In this document: piece after piece, positions 60,819 to 64,000 of the stretch
Position numbering within the stretch: position 1 is the stretch's first letter
How the letters are laid out: each line of letters opens with the position of its first letter
Assembly (NCBI RefSeq): GCF_031202265.1
Contig: NZ_CP100604.1
Coordinates: 9,096,501 to 9,160,500 of the forward strand
DNA length: 64,000 nt
Direction: 5' to 3'
Origin: Bradyrhizobium sp. Ash2021
GTDB lineage: Bacteria > Pseudomonadota > Alphaproteobacteria > Rhizobiales > Xanthobacteraceae
Program-made: the position numbers and the translations under genes
The notes under the pieces: model-generated
Database searches by the model: none
What the model was told of the DNA's origin: nothing
What the model saw: only the letters and a program-made list of their open reading frames with translations

Positions 60819-63800
60819 TCAAGCGAGCTCATCGAGCAGCCCCTTGGCCTGTTTCAGGTCGAGCGTTTGGAGGCCCTCGCTAAACCAACCATAAACAGGT
60901 GCGAGCAGCTCGCCGGCCTTGTTGCGCTCGCCTCGATCGTACCAGAGCCGCGCGAGACTCGTCGCAGCCCGCAGTTCCCAAGACTTTGCTTGTTGCTCTC
61001 TTGCGGCCGCAAGCGCGCGTGAGAAATGCATTTCTGCTTTATTGACCTCCGGCTCGGGAGCCAACAATGCGATATCCCCAGCCGTGCGATGGATGTCGGA
61101 TTCACACCACGTCTCGCCGGTCGTTTCAATCGCCTTGAAAGCTTCGTTGACGTGCCGCCACGCATCGTCGAACTGGCCGAGTTCGGCGCATGCTCTCGCC
61201 ATATGGGAAACGTACCATGGAATAAACACGACCGAGCCGCTCGATTGCCAGGCAGCAATGCCTGCCGGGATCATGGTAATCGCATCGGACGGTTTGCCGG
61301 TCAGCGCCTGTATGCAGCCCCGGTGCATCATGCCGCCTCCTCTCCACTGGGCGGCATTCTTTTCTGTCGCCAGTGGAATAAGTTCATCGAGTTGTACGTT
61401 CGCGGCCTCGTACTCTCCGCAATGAATAAGGGCGTATGACGTGAAGTACAGAGAATACATCAACGGCACTCCCTGGCCCACGTCCCGGGCTTCCGCGACC
61501 GCGCTTTTTGCATCGGCCAGCGCGGCTTCTGGATATCCGAGCATCCATCGGATCCATGATCGATAGCAGAGCGCGGCAACGCGGATATCCTGCCCGAACC
61601 TCGCTGCGAGCTGCCGATGCTCCCTAGGATTGTAAGACGCGATCGCGCGATCGAAGTGCTCTAATGCTTCTGCAAGATTTCCAATCGTTGCCTGCGAAAC
61701 GCCAACGAGTCGGTGCCCAAGCATTTGCTGGGTGGCAGCTTTCTGTTCCTCGGCACGCCTCAGAAACTGCGCAGCAAGCTCGGTTACAGCGTCAGCGTGG
61801 AAACCGTTGAAGTTAGCAACCCAAAAGCTGTACAGCACGGAAAACAGTAGGAGCGGATCTTCGGGAGTTTCCCCGCACGCTTCTGCCTGTTCAATCAACG
61901 TCCGCGCCCGCAGCGCCGCTGCCTTGGTTTCGGCAGCGCCATACCCTCGAAAGTGCATGAGGGGGGTGATCAGCGCGACCTGCAGCTTGATTTCTTCGCG
62001 CCTGAGAGCCGGCGTCGACGGCAAGGAGGCGATCAAGGAGAGTGCGCGGCTCAGCTGCTCTGCAGCCTCAGGCAACGCCGCGCGCTCCAATGATCGGTCT
62101 CCGGCCTTTGCCCAGAGGCCCGCGGCCTTCTCGATCAGTCCGGCTTCAGTGCAGTGGCGCGCCAAAAGCTCCGGCTGAAGCTCAATTCTATCTGCGAAAC
62201 GAGTTTCGAGGATTTCCGCGATCCTGGCATGCAATGCGCGCCGGTGCTCGCGCAGCAGCGTGCTGTAGGCCGCATCCTGCACGAGGGCATGCTTAAACAG
62301 ATAATGCGCGTGCGGCGGGACACCCTGCTGGAACAGCAGGCCGGCGCTAATCAGCCGATGCAGCGCGATCTCCAGCTCTGCCTGCGATGTGCCTGCCACG
62401 GCCTCCATAAGCGCATGTGAGAATTCCCGGCCGATTGCAGAGCCGATCTGCGCGAGCTCCTTGGCAGGACCAAGCCGATCCAGACGTGCCATCAACGAGG
62501 CGTGCAGCGTTGCGGGGATTTCGAGCCTCGACGATGGAATCGCGGCCGTCGTTCTTCGCGCCTCCTCCTCACTCTCCGCCTCCAGCACCGCCTTTGTCAT
62601 TTCCTCGATGAACAAGGGAATGCCATCGGTCCGATCAATCATGTCCTCGCGGATACCGGTCGGCAGAAGCTTGTTGCCGACAATCCGGTCAATGATGGCG
62701 TCGATGTCCCGTCGGCCAAGCCGATTGAGGGTGACTGCGGTCACATGCGGAAGCCCGATCCACGGCGGCTCGAATTCCGGTCGGAACGTAATGATCAGCA
62801 ACACGCGAAGCGCCACGATACGCTCAAGAATGCGGCCAGTCAGCTCGAGACTGGTGGGATCGGTCCAGTGTGCATCCTCGAAAATCATCAGCACAGGGGC
62901 GAACCTCGAAAGCGACCCGATTTGGGTGACAAGCGCCTCCAGTGTTCTCTGCCGACGCTGCTGCGGGTCAAGCGTGAGTTGGGGATAGCGACCGTCGTTC
63001 GGAAGTGACAGCAGCTCGGCGAGCAGGGCTGAATCACCTGGCGACGTCGCGCTCTGCGCCAACAGGACATCGAGCTTATCGAGCTTCGCCTGCGCGCTAT
63101 CGTCGTGCTTCAATCCGGCTGCCCGTTCCATATGGCCGATAATCGGAGAGAGCGCACTGTTCGTACGCTGCGGCGAGCAAAAGCAGCGCAGCCGGGCATG
63201 CGGCTCCTCTTTGATCTGTTCCAGCAACACCGCGGTCAGTCGGGATTTGCCAATTCCGGCCTCACCGGAAATCAGCACGACCTGGCCTTCGCCATCCTTG
63301 GCCCTAGACCACCGCCGCCGCAGCAACTGCGATTCCTCCTCCCGTCCGACAAACGAAAAGAGGTCCCCACCGTGAAAGGCTTCAAACCGGCCTTCTACAG
63401 ACGCCGGTCGCAGTGCAGCCCAGACCTGCACCGCACCCGCGAGTCCCTTGAGCTCCTGGTGACCAAGATCACGCAACTCGAACAGATTGCCCAGAAGCCT
63501 TCTTGTGGAGTCCGCGATAACAACCATGTCCGGTTCGGCGAGCCCTTGCAGCCGGGCCGCGAGGTTGGGCGTCTCGCCGATAATGCCTCGCTCCTGGGCC
63601 TCGCCGGATCCGACGAGGTCGCCGACCACCACCATCCCCGTGCCAATTCCGACGCGGGTCTGCAACCGCGTGGTGGTCTTCAATTTCGCCACCGCCGCGA
63701 CAAGGTCCAAGGCCGACCTCACGGCCCTCTCGGCATCGTCCTCATGAGCCTGCGGGTAGCCGAAATAGACCAGTACGCCATCGCCCATGTATTTCGCGAC

Positions 63801-64000
63801 AAATCCTCCGTAGCGCTGCACTGTTTCAGTGACACATTTCTGATAAGCCGAGATGAGCTTGCGCAAGTCTTCGGGGTCCATGCGCGTAGACAGCGCCGTC
63901 GAGCCCACGAGATCACTGAACATCACGGTGACCTGACGACGCTCCGCAGCATCGCCGGGCGAACTGGAAACCGCCATTCCGGCCGGCGCGCCGATCGTCG
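60819..64000 (-). CDS. Class III adenylate/guanylate cyclase - AAA ATPase - TPR protein (5' end off window)
   Basis: At least 1052 residues from an ATG at 63977, and the frame stays open to the window edge, so the N-terminus (often a SAM or zinc-ribbon domain) may be missing. Order: cyclase catalytic domain (about residues 14-185; RRQVTVMFSDLVGSTALSTR with metal Asp22, then KYMGDGVLVYFGYPQAHEDD), AAA ATPase (about 215-500; ISGEAGIGKSRLTAVLLEQI Walker A, MIFEDAHWTD Walker B), then TPR-like helices to the C-terminus. These proteins are cytoplasmic signalling ATPases of unclear input. The 3' end is complete at 60819. Confidence 0.9.
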   Translation of the reverse strand, partial: TIGAPAGMAVSSSPGDAAERRQVTVMFSDLVGSTALSTRMDPEDLRKLISAYQKCVTETVQRYGGFVAKYMGDGVLVYFGYPQAHEDDAERAVRSALDLVAAVAKLKTTTRLQTRVGIGTGMVVVGDLVGSGEAQERGIIGETPNLAARLQGLAEPDMVVIADSTRRLLGNLFELRDLGHQELKGLAGAVQVWAALRPASVEGRFEAFHGGDLFSFVGREEESQLLRRRWSRAKDGEGQVVLISGEAGIGKSRLTAVLLEQIKEEPHARLRCFCSPQRTNSALSPIIGHMERAAGLKHDDSAQAKLDKLDVLLAQSATSPGDSALLAELLSLPNDGRYPQLTLDPQQRRQRTLEALVTQIGSLSRFAPVLMIFEDAHWTDPTSLELTGRILERIVALRVLLIITFRPEFEPPWIGLPHVTAVTLNRLGRRDIDAIIDRIVGNKLLPTGIREDMIDRTDGIPLFIEEMTKAVLEAESEEEARRTTAAIPSSRLEIPATLHASLMARLDRLGPAKELAQIGSAIGREFSHALMEAVAGTSQAELEIALHRLISAGLLFQQGVPPHAHYLFKHALVQDAAYSTLLREHRRALHARIAEILETRFADRIELQPELLARHCTEAGLIEKAAGLWAKAGDRSLERAALPEAAEQLSRALSLIASLPSTPALRREEIKLQVALITPLMHFRGYGAAETKAAALRARTLIEQAEACGETPEDPLLLFSVLYSFWVANFNGFHADAVTELAAQFLRRAEEQKAATQQMLGHRLVGVSQATIGNLAEALEHFDRAIASYNPREHRQLAARFGQDIRVAALCYRSWIRWMLGYPEAALADAKSAVAEARDVGQGVPLMYSLYFTSYALIHCGEYEAANVQLDELIPLATEKNAAQWRGGGMMHRGCIQALTGKPSDAITMIPAGIAAWQSSGSVVFIPWYVSHMARACAELGQFDDAWRHVNEAFKAIETTGETWCESDIHRTAGDIALLAPEPEVNKAEMHFSRALAAAREQQAKSWELRAATSLARLWYDRGERNKAGELLAPVYGWFSEGLQTLDLKQAKGLLDELA

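Noticed and set aside
1..64000. CRISPR arrays, rRNA, tRNA genes or a replication origin
   Set aside because: No regularly spaced direct repeats, rRNA segments, complete tRNA cloverleaf or DnaA-box cluster were recognised by eye.

Overview
The window reads as a chromosomal segment of an alphaproteobacterium of the Bradyrhizobium type (Nitrobacteraceae). The support is high GC, the order CarD / 7Fe ferredoxin FdxA / S4 RNA-binding protein / SUV3-like helicase, the clusters aroK-aroB-CorC and xerD-accA, cobS and cobT, and many GC-rich palindromic intergenic elements with the arms GTCATTGCGAG and CTCGCAATGAC. Assignments come from reading translated sequence; no database search was possible.

Layout. 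0.1-2.7 kb: an ABC_sub_bind solute-binding lipoprotein-like gene among gene fragments. 2.9-5.4 kb: alkylation repair (Ada plus a second O6-alkylguanine methyltransferase) and a SnoaL-like protein. 5.5-12.8 kb: a leftward operon of sensor-kinase-like protein, two RND adaptors and one RND permease, joined by ATGA overlaps, divergent from a TetR repressor gene. 12.9-15.0 kb: small envelope genes, including two overlapping short membrane-protein ORFs behind a second copy of the likely TetR operator, and a PepSY protein. 15.2-20.7 kb: carD, fdxA, S4 protein and helicase. 21.3-22.7 kb: an IS481-type insertion sequence. 22.7-24.6 kb: DUF3108 protein, rpmB, DUF1902 protein. 24.8-27.2 kb: an IS3-type element whose two flanks are unrelated broken genes (a helicase-like N-terminus and rmuC lacking its N-terminus). 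27.2-31.2 kb: repeat-dense DNA around DUF2235 and DUF2336 genes. 31.3-38.1 kb: old yellow enzyme, Bug-type binding protein, phytase-like esterase, and cobS-GNAT-cobT. 38.4-43.6 kb: DedA, a citrate-synthase-like protein fused to an N-terminal DNA-binding domain divergent from a second citrate synthase, J-domain protein, BolA, and small secreted or membrane proteins. 43.7-53.0 kb: conserved housekeeping genes (CorC-like, aroB, aroK, xerD, accA, O-acyltransferase, L,D-transpeptidase). 53.0-60.8 kb: an accessory island bounded by two direct repeats of about 430 bp and holding haloalkane dehalogenase, another Asp-nucleophile hydrolase, VOC protein, a MOSC-ferredoxin reductase fusion, a double-DUF427 protein and two broken genes. 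60.8-64 kb: a class III cyclase / AAA / TPR signalling protein that runs off the right edge.

The most interesting regulatory signals are the pair of inverted, near-identical 28-bp sites at 12022-12049 and 13831-13858, which would put an RND pump and a pair of tiny membrane proteins under one TetR repressor, and the nested TTGAT/ATCAA palindromes between the two divergent citrate synthase genes. The most interesting structural signal is the repeat-bounded detoxification island at 53.5-60.8 kb.
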